64,000 nucleotides of DNA from an uncultured Lachnobacterium sp. (GTDB taxonomy: Bacteria; Bacillota; Clostridia; Lachnospirales; Lachnospiraceae), in contig CALAST010000077.1 in assembly GCA_937889225.1 (NCBI GenBank), positions 4,929 to 68,928 of the forward strand. Direction: 5' to 3'. The translations under genes and the position numbers were made by a program. This document shows, in pieces, positions 16,253 to 25,250 of the stretch (positions are counted from its first letter, which is position 1; every line of letters begins with the position of its first letter). A model generated the notes under the pieces. It saw nothing but the letters and a program-made list of their open reading frames with translations, was not told where the DNA came from and did no database searches.

Positions 16253-18598
16253 TTATTCGTAATTTAATGTGCCACCCTGTTCTTTTACATATTCAGCCCA
16301 TTCCTGGTCAGAATAATTGTATGTCATCTGACGAACTCCGCCGTACTCATACATAATATTGAAGTTTGTTGTAGCATATTTAATCTTCTGTGAGTAAAGG
16401 GAACAAGTCGTCTGTGTTGCCCATGGAATACACTGATATTCTCCAAGAAGTGCTGTTTCAAGCTGTGCTAACACATTGAGTTTTGCATCCATATCTGTTA
16501 CAAAGCCACCCGGATTGATAGCCATTGTCCAATTATAGTAGGTGTCTTCTTTTGTTTCAGCTGTTCCATCTCCATCAAAGTCATAAGTTACTTTAAGAGT
16601 ATCTGTTGCCGGATTCCAACCACAAGATTCATGGATAGTTCCTGCATATTCCGCATCGGTATAACATCTCATCATCTGGAATGGGTAGAATGCTGCTCCA
16701 CCCCAAGCACCACGAATCATTTCGATTTTACCTGAAGCAACATCATCATATCTGTTTGCACGACCGGATTCAAATTCAAATGTGATTTTGCCTTCAAAAC
16801 CTGTTCCAACGGTAGCTGCTGCAACGAAATCGTTCATTAAATCCTGCTGTGCAATATCTTCTGCGGAAAGGGAAGATGCTGCGGATGCACAACATTTAAT
16901 TTTAATTGCCTGACCGTCTGTGTAGTTACCGTCTGCTTTTGCCTGTTCATAAACAGACTGGAATAATTTTTTTGCTTCTTCTACGTCATAACCTGTGATT
17001 GCATCATATTTTGCTTCATAATCAGCATCTGTATATTCTACATCATATAAGTTAAGAACTGCTTTTTTCGCAACATCAGTTTCTCTGTAAATAGAGGTTG
17101 GGTCTTCTGCTACATTATAGTAATATAAGGTACCAACTAAACCATAGATTGGTTTGTAAGCAGATGTCGCTTCTGTTGTAAATTTATCTCTATCCATTGC
17201 TAAGGAGATAGCTTTACGGAAGTCATCATAAGAAAGGACTCTCTTATTTGAACCATCATTTGCTTCTGTTTCTAATTTGATAAGAGCATCTAAATCAGTT
17301 GCAAAAATCCAACGGAATACATATGTTTCATCTGTCTTTAATAAGTTATCGGACATTTTGTAAGTTGCCATATCGTCTGCTACAAGTTCTACTTTATCAA
17401 GAGCACCCTGATTGAATAACTGAAGTTGTGTATTGTGGTCATCTACGATTTGGTATTTAACGGTTGTTGTCTGATACTGTCCTTCATGTTCACCATCTGT
17501 ATAACCATACCAGTTTTCGTTTCTTTCTAATACGAACTGTTTGTCTGTTTCAAAGCTGTCTAATTTGTATGGTCCGTAAGACATATAAGTGTCTTGAGAG
17601 GTACCATAGTTTGTAGTTACCAAATCACCTGTTTTTGTTTTTCCTGCTTCGTATAATGGTTCATATACAAGCCAACCTGATAAAAATGCCGTATTTAAGT
17701 AAAATTCATCAATTGGTGCCTCTGTAATGTAAAGGAATGTATAATCATCTGTTTTTACAAAACCTACATTTTCCCAAGGCATTTCTTCAACGATACCGTC
17801 TTCTGCAAATACGAGTTCTTTCCAAGCATCCGGATTAGAATCACCGCATTCTACTGCAAGAGCTTTGAGTGTAGCCATGATATCGTCGGTTACTTCTACA
17901 TAGCCTTTTCCTACATACTCTTTTAATTTTGCAAAAGATGGGTAGGTTGTTTCGTATCCTGCTTCAATATAATCAGCCATAGTATCTGTTCCAAAGAATA
18001 CGGTTTCTGCTTCTGTATTAAAGAAGTATTTTTCGCCTTCTTTTTCTGTTGCCTGTGTATACTTTGTCTGACCTGCCTGGTCATTGTTGAAATATTCCTT
18101 TGCATTTGCGATTGCAGATGTACCGGATGTATAGTTACCTGCACGATAGTTTTTCATTTCCGGACTTAAAAGCTGTTGCATGGAGTAAACGTAACTATCC
18201 GCATTGATTGCTTCTCCATTTGCCCATTTTGCTTCTTTATTTAATTTTACTTCCCAAACACGACCTTCTGTTTCATCTTCACCAATGCCGTATTTTGCTT
18301 TGTCTGCGAAAGTAGATGTAATGTCTGTTACAGAATCAGCCATTTCATATACCCATTCGTAAACGCCTTCTTCTTTCATCTGAACATCTACAAGTTTTCC
18401 TTCGATGTACTGCATAAGTTCATCGTCAGCATTCATTTCCCAAGTATGTGGATTCCAACATGTTGGGCCTGCTTCCATATACAAATTATATGTATAGGTA
18501 GCTTTTTCTTCTCCGCCTTTGCTTCCGCAAGCTGCTGTAGGAAGTACCATACAAGCTGCCAATGCTAAAACACCGACTCTTTTGAGAATCTTTCTCAT
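16253..18598 (-). CDS. oppA: Oligopeptide-binding lipoprotein OppA (large)
   Basis: This 781-aa extracellular substrate-binding protein delivers peptides to OppBC. The signal peptide has a lipobox ending at Cys (VLPTAACGSKG), so it is anchored by lipid to the outer membrane face. The family sequence is seen in TYNLYMEAGPTCWNPHTW, the VWEVKLNKEAKWANGE block and FRKAISLAMDRDKF. It is about 200 residues longer than typical OppA. The ATG follows AAGGAGGAAATATT. A strong promoter lies at 18739-18766, and a hairpin after the stop may raise its message level over that of the permease genes. Peptide specificity cannot be read from the sequence. Confidence 0.92.
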   Translation of the reverse strand: MRKILKRVGVLALAACMVLPTAACGSKGGEEKATYTYNLYMEAGPTCWNPHTWEMNADDELMQYIEGKLVDVQMKEEGVYEWVYEMADSVTDITSTFADKAKYGIGEDETEGRVWEVKLNKEAKWANGEAINADSYVYSMQQLLSPEMKNYRAGNYTSGTSAIANAKEYFNNDQAGQTKYTQATEKEGEKYFFNTEAETVFFGTDTMADYIEAGYETTYPSFAKLKEYVGKGYVEVTDDIMATLKALAVECGDSNPDAWKELVFAEDGIVEEMPWENVGFVKTDDYTFLYITEAPIDEFYLNTAFLSGWLVYEPLYEAGKTKTGDLVTTNYGTSQDTYMSYGPYKLDSFETDKQFVLERNENWYGYTDGEHEGQYQTTTVKYQIVDDHNTQLQLFNQGALDKVELVADDMATYKMSDNLLKTDETYVFRWIFATDLDALIKLETEANDGSNKRVLSYDDFRKAISLAMDRDKFTTEATSAYKPIYGLVGTLYYYNVAEDPTSIYRETDVAKKAVLNLYDVEYTDADYEAKYDAITGYDVEEAKKLFQSVYEQAKADGNYTDGQAIKIKCCASAASSLSAEDIAQQDLMNDFVAAATVGTGFEGKITFEFESGRANRYDDVASGKIEMIRGAWGGAAFYPFQMMRCYTDAEYAGTIHESCGWNPATDTLKVTYDFDGDGTAETKEDTYYNWTMAINPGGFVTDMDAKLNVLAQLETALLGEYQCIPWATQTTCSLYSQKIKYATTNFNIMYEYGGVRQMTYNYSDQEWAEYVKEQGGTLNYE

Positions 18599-18738
18599 AA
18601 TATTTCCTCCTTAATATAAATGATACCGTTCTTATGGTAACGGTAAAACCACTTTTACGTATTGTCGAAATACAAATGTTACTATTCCTATATAAGCAGT
18701 AACAACACCTTACACCTTTTCAAACAAATACGCATTTT

Positions 18739-18766
18739 ATTATACATATTTGTAGAAAAAAGTCAA
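18739..18766 (-). promoter_or_regulatory. Sigma-A promoter of the opp operon
   Basis: On the minus strand TTGACT (18761-18766) and TATAAT (18739-18744) are 16 bases apart. It lies about 140 bases upstream of the oppA ATG. Apart from this promoter and the tsf terminator, nothing else is visible in the 371-base gap 18599-18969. Confidence 0.75.
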
Positions 18767-18880
18767 TAATTTTAACTATATTTCGTGATTTTTAATATAT
18801 TACTTTTATTTCTAAAGCATTATTTTTATTTATATCTCTATATTTTTTACCAAAATATTATTTTTTTTGTATATTTTGCC

Positions 18881-18914
18881 AAAAAAAGAGGTGATTATTT
18901 TAACCACCTCTTTT
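18881..18914 (-). terminator. Terminator of rpsB-tsf
   Basis: On the minus strand AAAAGAGGTG and CACCTCTTTT form a 10-bp stem followed by a seven-T run. It lies about 55 bases past the tsf stop. Confidence 0.9.
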
Positions 18915-18969
18915 GTATCTGTTTTCTTAATTCTTATCAGAAAATATCAAGCTTTGGTACAATTCATAA

Positions 18970-20043
18970 TTAACCTAACTGAGCTGCTACTTCTGCTGCA
19001 AAGTCTTCATTTTTCTTTTCTAAACCTTCGCCTACTTCGAAACGAACTACATTCTTGATAACGAGAGCGCTATTTACAGACTTAAGATATGCTGCAACAG
19101 TCTGTTTTCCATCTTCTGCCTTTACATAAGTCTGGTCTAATAAACAAATTTCTTTTAACTGCTTAGAAACACGACCTTCTACTGCACCGTTGAAAATCTT
19201 ATTAGCGATGATATTTTCTTTGTCTTCCATAGCTAACGCTACAAGAGCAGCCTTTGCTTCTTTCGAAAGGAAGTTAAATAAATAATTCATATTGCTTTTC
19301 TTTTCTTCATAAATCGCAATATCTTCATCACTCCATACTTTTTCTGCACAAGCCTTATTTAATAATGCATTTAAGATTGGTTTCGGGAGAGATGCCGGGT
19401 CATTTAAAGAAGAATCTACGATAATTTCTCTCATTTTATTAATTTCTTCCTGAGCAATATCATTTCTGCTGATATACTGAGGATTCATAGCTGCAATCTG
19501 CATAGCTACATTTGTAAGTGCTTCTTTTGCATCAGCTGCACCATCAGCTGCTACAAGTACACCAATCTTACCACCTGCATGAAGATAGCTTGCTACACAT
19601 TCACCGGTAACTTTTTCAAATCTACGTACGGATAATTTTTCTCCGATAGTAGCAGTTTTTTCGATTAATACATCTTTAAGACCATTCATTGCAAGAAGTG
19701 CTTCTACATCTTCACCATTCTTACCACCGTTTAAACCGGAAGCAAGTGCATTGTCAGCTACTAACTGTACAAATTCTTGAAATGTTTCATTTTTTGCTAC
19801 GAAGTCAGTTTCAGAGTTCACTTCAGCAACAACTGCTGAATTGCCATCAATAGCAACACGAGCAATACCTTCCGCTGCGATTCTGGAAGCTTTCTTTTCC
19901 ATCTTAGCTGCACCACTCTTTTTTAACACTTCAACAGCTGCTTCCATATCTCCATTTGTTTCGTTTAATGCTTTTTTACAATCCATCATACCTGCGCCAG
20001 TCATTTCACGCAGTTCTTTTACCATAGCTGCTGTAATAGCCAT
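18970..20043 (-). CDS. tsf: Translation elongation factor Ts
   Basis: This factor exchanges GDP for GTP on EF-Tu. The N-terminal UBA-like part (MVKELREMTGAGMMDCKKAL) and the core motif SETDFVAKNETF are intact. The C-terminal VRFEVGEGLEKKNEDFAAEV end is typical of Clostridia. I chose the ATG at 20043, which has GGAGG in front and begins MAITAAMVKEL. That gives 357 aa, roughly 50 more than most bacterial EF-Ts. The extra part appears to lie in the second half, around SKEAKAALVALAMEDKENI and the stretch before it. It follows rpsB, as in most bacteria. Confidence 0.96.
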   Translation of the reverse strand: MAITAAMVKELREMTGAGMMDCKKALNETNGDMEAAVEVLKKSGAAKMEKKASRIAAEGIARVAIDGNSAVVAEVNSETDFVAKNETFQEFVQLVADNALASGLNGGKNGEDVEALLAMNGLKDVLIEKTATIGEKLSVRRFEKVTGECVASYLHAGGKIGVLVAADGAADAKEALTNVAMQIAAMNPQYISRNDIAQEEINKMREIIVDSSLNDPASLPKPILNALLNKACAEKVWSDEDIAIYEEKKSNMNYLFNFLSKEAKAALVALAMEDKENIIANKIFNGAVEGRVSKQLKEICLLDQTYVKAEDGKQTVAAYLKSVNSALVIKNVVRFEVGEGLEKKNEDFAAEVAAQLG

Positions 20044-20279
20044 TTTTTTGTCCTCCAATATTCCTAGTTTTATCCAATACTATTACAATATCTCAAATGA
20101 GATGATTGAAGCGTATTGTGAAACAACATTTTACGTAATACAAGTTCTTCTTTTCTATTTTCTTATAAACGCAAGCTGTTTTTCAGCTTGCGTTTCAATC
20201 ACTTCTATTTTATATAAATTCTCTAAATTTAGAATATGATACTCTTTAAATAAATAGAAAGAATCTATTTTTATTTTAA

Positions 20280-21023
20280 TTATTCTGCAACTGCTTCTTC
20301 AACTTCTTCTGTTACAACTTCTTCTGCAACAACAGCTTCTTCGCCCTGTTTTGCTTCGATAACAGCGTCTGCCATCTTAGCAACGATTAATTTTACTGCT
20401 CTGATAGCATCATCGTTACCCGGGATAACATAATCTAATTCTTCTGGGTCACAGTTTGTATCTGCGATACCGATAAGAGTGATTCCAAGTGCATGAGCTT
20501 CCTGAATACAAATTCTTTCTTTCTTAGGGTCTACTACGAAAATAGCATCCGGAATTCTTGTCATTTCTTTAATTCCGCCAAGGTTCTTTTCAAGTTTTTC
20601 CCATTCTTTCTTAATAGCAATAACTTCTTTCTTTGGAAGAACATCGAAAGTTCCATCTTCTGCCATTACTTCGATTTCTTTTAATCTTGCGATACGGCTC
20701 TGGATTGTTTTGAAGTTGGTAAGCATACCACCTAACCATCTTTCATTTACATAGTACATTCCACAACGTTCTGCTTCTGTTTTTACTGCATCCTGTGCCT
20801 GTTTCTTTGTACCTACAAAAAGGATTGTGCCTCCCTGTGCTGCAATATCAGATACTGCATCGTATGCTTCATCTACTTTACCTACAGATTTCTGTAAGTC
20901 GATGATGTAGATACCATTACGTTCTGTGTAAATGTATGGAGCCATTTTTGGGTTCCATCTTCTTGTCTGATGTCCGAAATGAACACCTGCTTCGAGTAAC
21001 TGTTTCATTGAAATTACGCTCAT
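20280..21023 (-). CDS. rpsB: 30S ribosomal protein S2
   Basis: This 247-aa protein is part of the small ribosomal subunit head. MKQLLEAGVHFGHQTRRWNPKM at the N-terminus is diagnostic. GGTILFVGTKKQAQDAV and NERWLGGMLTNFKT also match, as does the end of the fold (IADTNCDPEELDYVIPGNDDAIR). An acidic, Ala/Val/Glu-rich tail follows (about residues 220-247). The ATG at 21023 has GGAGG in front. It is first in the rpsB-tsf unit and has a promoter embedded in an inverted repeat at 21159-21202. Confidence 0.98.
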   Translation of the reverse strand: MSVISMKQLLEAGVHFGHQTRRWNPKMAPYIYTERNGIYIIDLQKSVGKVDEAYDAVSDIAAQGGTILFVGTKKQAQDAVKTEAERCGMYYVNERWLGGMLTNFKTIQSRIARLKEIEVMAEDGTFDVLPKKEVIAIKKEWEKLEKNLGGIKEMTRIPDAIFVVDPKKERICIQEAHALGITLIGIADTNCDPEELDYVIPGNDDAIRAVKLIVAKMADAVIEAKQGEEAVVAEEVVTEEVEEAVAE

Positions 21024-21158
21024 TTTTTCTTCCTCCATTTGGTTTTATACTTCCGTATGCTTCTTTCGCCAAAGTAACCTTTTCATTTTATAAAAAAGGC
21101 ACCGGCTTTGACATCCACATACGTGATTTTTACCCAAACTGCTTTGCAGTTTCGGTTA

Positions 21159-21202
21159 AATTAAGCCTTTGGTAGTATAACACACCAAAGGCTTAATTGC
21201 AA
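21159..21202 (-). promoter_or_regulatory. rpsB promoter embedded in a 15-bp inverted repeat
   Basis: TTGCAA (21197-21202) and TATACT (21174-21179) on the minus strand are 17 bases apart. A perfect 15-bp inverted repeat (21159-21173 and 21184-21198) surrounds the -10 box, which lies in its 10-base loop. The repeat also sits right after the last gene of the motility cluster, so it may act as that transcript's terminator. Confidence 0.65.
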
Positions 21203-21210
21203 GCACAATA

Positions 21211-21879
21211 TTAATTATTTTTTGTCATAAGTATACGGGCAATTTCCTTATATGTAGAACCTGCCGGTATGACTTTTTCTCCTGTACGGATACTTTTGGT
21301 ATAGGCATTCTTACTCATAAACTGATTAAATTCTTCTACACTTTGAATATAACCGCATTGATACAGTACTTCTGATACATCTTCACTTGTTGCTCCATTT
21401 TTGACAGTCATAAGAATTTCTCGTGTTGGATTATCCGGTGATTTATTGACAACTACTTTTCCACCGTATGAAGATTTATAGGTATCCTGCGTAAGTACGA
21501 TTTCTATACCTTGGTCTTGTTGTGTTTCAGATGATACCTGATTTTCGGAAGAAGCGTCATTTTCTGTTTCTTGCTGTGTTTGAGATGATATCTGCGTTTC
21601 GGAAGATACCTCACTTCCCATTTCCGGCTCTGTTTCGGAGTGCATTTGACTTTCCTTCTGTGAATCTTCTATCTGCGAGCTGTCTGTTTGCGTTTCCTGT
21701 ACTTGCGTATCCTTTTTCTCAGTTTCTGCTTCCGGCATAATCATCCCTAATTTCAATGCTTCTTCTATAATTTTTTCTTCAGATAAATAATTGTTATGTA
21801 CCTTAATAGAAACGGTCATGATAATTGTTGCAAAAATAATTCCAAGCCCTATTCCTCTTAAATAGTATTTCAGCTTCAT
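21211..21879 (-). CDS. MltG/YceG-like membrane protein lacking the catalytic domain
   Basis: This 222-aa protein has one N-terminal membrane helix (about residues 8-25). A Ser/Glu/Gln-rich low-complexity linker follows (about 50-125), then a small external domain. The C-terminal part ends VIPAGSTYKEIARILMTKN, like the LysM-like front part of endolytic transglycosylase MltG. The MltG catalytic region is absent, so glycan cleavage is not expected. It is the last gene of the motility cluster. Its ATG overlaps the stop of the previous gene (TAATG). The role is unknown; wall binding is a guess from the domain. Confidence 0.6.
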   Translation of the reverse strand: MKLKYYLRGIGLGIIFATIIMTVSIKVHNNYLSEEKIIEEALKLGMIMPEAETEKKDTQVQETQTDSSQIEDSQKESQMHSETEPEMGSEVSSETQISSQTQQETENDASSENQVSSETQQDQGIEIVLTQDTYKSSYGGKVVVNKSPDNPTREILMTVKNGATSEDVSEVLYQCGYIQSVEEFNQFMSKNAYTKSIRTGEKVIPAGSTYKEIARILMTKNN

Positions 21880-22574
21880 TACACTTGCTCCTCTTTATAT
21901 AACCCTAATACAAGACGCACTTCACCCAAGCCACATTCCAAATCCTTTGCAATCTCCACATCGCTTTTTCCCATCTTGTGAAGTGCCAATATTCTTTCAT
22001 TTTTACTATAGCTTTCCATATTTTCATTATCCTCATTTGAGATATCATACAATGCATCTTTTTCTTCATTAAATATATTTGCATCTTTTGCAAGCACTTC
22101 ACTCGCATAAATTTCCCGCTCAGATGTTGGAGCTAATTCCTCTGCAAACATATTTGTATTTACGGCCGGATTTAATTTTTGTAATGTTATCTGTTTTAAT
22201 GAATTTGCAAATTGTGTCAATTCTACATGCTTATCATTGAGCATACTATAAAGAAACATAATTTCATTATGCGTTTTATTCATCGTTTCTAAGATAGTGT
22301 CTGAATATTCACTAACTGCCATAATTTTCTTATTTGTTTCCTTTTCTAATCCTCTTTGTGCCACCCCCAAAGACTCATCAATAATTTCACTAACAGCTTC
22401 GCCTGCACGCATTTTTGCTGAACCTACTTGTCTTTCTATTGTCATTTTCAGCTCTGCCTCACTCATTTTGGCTAATGCATCAATATCTTTTTGCGAAAAT
22501 TTTTCCTGTACAAAACAGCTTGCTATAAAAAATACAATCCCTATTATAATAAGTACAATTTCAACTGTTTCCAT
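21879..22574 (-). CDS. DUF6115-like membrane coiled-coil protein of the motility cluster
   Basis: This 231-aa protein has an N-terminal membrane helix (IVLIIIGIVFFIASCFV) and a long helical, probably coiled-coil, middle. The C-terminal helix-turn-helix-like motif reads ILALHKMGKSDVEIAKDLECG, then GEVRLVLGLY. This layout resembles DUF6115 proteins found near fla/che genes in Clostridia. Function is not known. The C-terminal motif resembles a small DNA-binding fold, but membrane anchoring makes a protein-contact role equally likely. It lies just upstream of the MltG-like gene and downstream of a short unknown gene. Confidence 0.55.
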   Translation of the reverse strand: METVEIVLIIIGIVFFIASCFVQEKFSQKDIDALAKMSEAELKMTIERQVGSAKMRAGEAVSEIIDESLGVAQRGLEKETNKKIMAVSEYSDTILETMNKTHNEIMFLYSMLNDKHVELTQFANSLKQITLQKLNPAVNTNMFAEELAPTSEREIYASEVLAKDANIFNEEKDALYDISNEDNENMESYSKNERILALHKMGKSDVEIAKDLECGLGEVRLVLGLYKEEQV

Positions 22575-22588
22575 TTTACTTTTATCCT

Positions 22589-22915
22589 TTATATTTTAAT
22601 ATCAAAATCTCCACCGGCTTTTTTCCTGGTCACTTTATCTGCCGGCAAAATATCATTTTGTTGTATTCTTATTTTTTTCTTTTTAACTACGTATTTATAT
22701 TTATTTTTACTTTCTTCTCTTGCATCTGCATGCGTATCCGTTTTTGGAGCATCTTCCGTCTCAATGACCTGATGTGCCAATCGTTCTTCTTTTTTTACCA
22801 TTTGGTCTTGAATGTTTTGCTGTTCTATTACAGGTTTTACATCTAATTGCTGCTTTACCTGACTTACATCGCTAGTTCTTTGAATAATACTTAAGTCAAC
22901 AGGTCTGATTGACAT
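22589..22915 (-). CDS. Conserved short protein of the motility cluster, unknown function
   Basis: The product is a 108-aa, highly charged, soluble protein beginning MSIRPVDLSIIQRTSDVSQV. A Lys-rich segment (KYKYVVKKKKIRI) lies at about residues 73-85. No domain is recognised. I chose the ATG at 22915 because it has GGAGGTGGAGT in front. Position between sigma-D and the DUF6115-like gene suggests a motility role, but nothing in the sequence defines it. Confidence 0.5.
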   Translation of the reverse strand: MSIRPVDLSIIQRTSDVSQVKQQLDVKPVIEQQNIQDQMVKKEERLAHQVIETEDAPKTDTHADAREESKNKYKYVVKKKKIRIQQNDILPADKVTRKKAGGDFDIKI

Positions 22916-22966
22916 ACTCCACCTCCAGCTCATTCACATTCCAAAACAATAATAACATTAAAATTT

Positions 22967-23010
22967 ATTCTTACCTAACCGGACAAAAAAATATCCAATC
23001 AGGCAAGAAT
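22967..23010 (-). promoter_or_regulatory. Long imperfect hairpin after the sigma-D gene
   Basis: The arms, starting ATTCTTGCCTGATTGGA and ending TCCGGTTAGGTAAGAAT on the minus strand, pair over about 17 bases if G-U pairs are allowed. The loop is T-rich, but there is no strong T-run after it. It may be a weak terminator or an RNA-processing site. Confidence 0.5.
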
Positions 23011-23023
23011 ATTATGATATACT

Positions 23024-23791
23024 TTAATTTTCTATTAATATATTCATATAAGTTCCTAATTTTTTACGCATTTTTGTCAATGCTTTTGTATGCAATTGTG
23101 AAATTCTTGACTCAGAAACTTCCAAGACCCTACTAATTTCCTTTAAGGTAAGGTCTTCATAATAATATAATTCAATTACAATACGTTCTTTTTCCGTTAG
23201 AAGTTCTAAACTCTCAACTAATTTCTTTTTTAATTCTTCTTCTTCAACAACTTCTTCCGGCTGTGCAAATCGATTTTTAGCAATAGGAGAAAATGCCGGT
23301 TCTTGTCCCGACTCTTCAAATTCTGTCAAAGATACCATATTTGTAACTTTTAGCTGTGACTGCCAATTCAAAAGTTCCTCTTCTGAAACACCAAGTTCTA
23401 CTGCAATTTCTTCATCTGATGCCGTTTTCCCTGTACGCATCTCTATATTTTTCATAGCTTCATCAATTTTTCGCTGTCTTTGACGAACGGTACGCGGTAT
23501 CCAATCCATTTTTCGAATCTGGTCCAAAATAGCACCGCGAATACGAAGACTTGCGTAAGTTTCAAACTTTACGTTTTTCGTCGAATCAAATTTATCAATG
23601 GCATCAATCAAACCAAATATCCCATAACTTACCAAATCATCATATTCCACATTATGACCTAAATACATGCTAAGTCGACCTGCAACCAGTTTTACCACTT
23701 GTGCATAAGCTATAATTAACTGCTCACGAATCTCTTGAGTCGGTTTTTTCTGATATTCTTTCCATAACTTATCTGTATCTACTGTCTTCAT
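23024..23791 (-). CDS. fliA: RNA polymerase sigma factor for motility (FliA/SigD/WhiG family)
   Basis: This 255-aa sigma factor directs late flagellar and chemotaxis gene transcription. Region 2 is seen in DDLVSYGIFGLIDAIDKFD and then FETYASLRIRGAILDQIRKMDWIPR. Region 3 follows (EEIAVELGVSEEELLNW), then region 4 with the helix-turn-helix LTLKEISRVLEVSESRISQLH. The family lacks region 1.1, as here. GAGGCAATATAA precedes the ATG. It lies near the 3' end of the fla/che cluster, as sigD does in B. subtilis. The anti-sigma factor FlgM is not in the window. Confidence 0.95.
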   Translation of the reverse strand: MKTVDTDKLWKEYQKKPTQEIREQLIIAYAQVVKLVAGRLSMYLGHNVEYDDLVSYGIFGLIDAIDKFDSTKNVKFETYASLRIRGAILDQIRKMDWIPRTVRQRQRKIDEAMKNIEMRTGKTASDEEIAVELGVSEEELLNWQSQLKVTNMVSLTEFEESGQEPAFSPIAKNRFAQPEEVVEEEELKKKLVESLELLTEKERIVIELYYYEDLTLKEISRVLEVSESRISQLHTKALTKMRKKLGTYMNILIEN

Positions 23792-23818
23792 TTATATTGC
23801 CTCAATCTTTATCCTCAT

Positions 23819-24097
23819 CTAACTTTGATGAAGTTTTTCCGCTTCGATATTTTCTACAATTCCCTCGGTTCCATTTTCTGAATCCGTTGTTTCTTCTTCC
23901 ACTTTTTTTGTTGCCATAACATCCATCGCTTTATCTAACACGGCTCGCAAAATGCTTCCAATTATAAAAAAAATAATCAATACTATCAATAATTGCGTCA
24001 TAAACTGTGTTAGTTCAATACCATTGCGTATTCCAATCAGACAATATAGCGCTCCTGCACTAAGCATTATCAATGCAGGTACATTATTAGTCTTCAT
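23819..24097 (-). CDS. Small two-helix membrane protein, unknown function
   Basis: Starting from the ATG at 24097 the product is 92 aa. Two membrane helices (about residues 6-24 and 33-55) are followed by an acidic Glu/Thr-rich tail. AGAGGA lies nine bases upstream; an alternative ATG is six bases earlier, and the frame runs further up without support. It sits between cheD and the sigma-D gene. No family is recognised with certainty. Confidence 0.5.
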   Translation of the reverse strand: MKTNNVPALIMLSAGALYCLIGIRNGIELTQFMTQLLIVLIIFFIIGSILRAVLDKAMDVMATKKVEEETTDSENGTEGIVENIEAEKLHQS

Positions 24098-24110
24098 TTT
24101 CATTCTTCCT

Positions 24111-24596
24111 CTAAATAATTTTATTTGTCTTTCCAACTGCTTTAATGAGAAAGTCTCCTGTATCACATTTTAATTCTACAGTTCTTCCATAATTCAGACC
24201 TGTATCCTGTGCCACCAAGGGAATTCTCAATTCTTTTAAGACAAGGATTGCCTGCTCTGCATTACGTTTTCCAACATTCCCAATATCAGAAAGTCCACTT
24301 ACTTCAAACATCTTTGCCCCGCCTGCAATTTTAGCCACCATACGACGCGGAGATGCTCCTTTTGCAACCATCTGTCTATATAACTCTTTAATTCCTGTGT
24401 CTCCAAATTTAGCAATATTACTATTGTTTTTTAATTTTGTACTATCCGGCAACATATAATGAACCATTCCACCTATTTTTGTCTGTGGATCATATAATGT
24501 TAATCCAATACAAGACCCTAAACCTAATGTAATAAGCGAGTCCGGAGCTTTTGCAACTTTTAAATCAGCCATTCCGACTTTCACAACAGTCCCCAT
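24111..24596 (-). CDS. cheD: Chemoreceptor glutamine deamidase CheD
   Basis: This 161-aa cytoplasmic enzyme deamidates receptor glutamines and works with CheC in adaptation. The catalytic Cys (C29 in GLGSCIGL) and His (H46 in GGMVHYMLPDS) are in place. KIAGGAKMFEV and GRNAEQAI-like sequence also match. The ATG follows GCGGAGGTTTT. It lies right after cheC, the usual CheC-CheD partner pair. Confidence 0.95.
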   Translation of the reverse strand: MGTVVKVGMADLKVAKAPDSLITLGLGSCIGLTLYDPQTKIGGMVHYMLPDSTKLKNNSNIAKFGDTGIKELYRQMVAKGASPRRMVAKIAGGAKMFEVSGLSDIGNVGKRNAEQAILVLKELRIPLVAQDTGLNYGRTVELKCDTGDFLIKAVGKTNKII

Positions 24597-24612
24597 AAAA
24601 CCTCCGCGTTTC

Positions 24613-25233
24613 TTAGAAATTAATTCCTAAAGCTGATAATATCTTCTCATAAGATTCTTCATCCGGCATTAAAATAAAATAACCTTTTAATTTAACGTCA
24701 TCACTAATCTCAGTTTCAATTAACAACGCATTATCACCATATTGCCCAAACTGAATCGCCGGTACACTTAAAATTGCTGCCGCCATATCTACTGAAATAT
24801 GTGGAACAGAAGGTGAAATCGTCAAATTCGTTAGCGATGATAATGCCGACAAATAAGATGCTGCAATAATATTACCAATTTCCTTTAATGCTGACAAATC
24901 CATTTCATCAAAAGGTTCATTATATTCTACATCTCGCATCATCAACTTATTTACAATCAAATGTGCTGCATCCATCTCTAATAAAAACATCATGCTTCCG
25001 CTGATATCATGAGTTACTTCTAAAAAAATACCAACTATAGTATTTTCTTCGTCACAAATTGCACCACCAAGTTTGGACGCTTCCATCAACTCAACCTTTG
25101 GCACATCCATATCCAGTCTTGCACCAATCATGCTCGCTATGGCTGTTGTCGCATTCCCGGCACCAATATTACCAATTTCTTTCAAGACATCCATATACAT
25201 GTCATTGATTCGATCTAGTGAAAATCCGCTCAT
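24613..25233 (-). CDS. cheC: CheY-P phosphatase CheC
   Basis: This 206-aa protein removes phosphate from CheY-P and binds CheD. Two copies of the CheC motif are visible: VLKEIGNIGAGNATTAI near the start and ALKEIGNIIAASYLSAL in the middle, with the downstream prolines present. I chose the ATG at 25233 with GGAGGAGAT in front. An upstream start at 25275 would run through a hairpin and has no ribosome site. It lies between cheW and cheD. Confidence 0.93.
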   Translation of the reverse strand: MSGFSLDRINDMYMDVLKEIGNIGAGNATTAIASMIGARLDMDVPKVELMEASKLGGAICDEENTIVGIFLEVTHDISGSMMFLLEMDAAHLIVNKLMMRDVEYNEPFDEMDLSALKEIGNIIAASYLSALSSLTNLTISPSVPHISVDMAAAILSVPAIQFGQYGDNALLIETEISDDVKLKGYFILMPDEESYEKILSALGINF

Positions 25234-25250
25234 ATCTCCTCCAAAATCAT

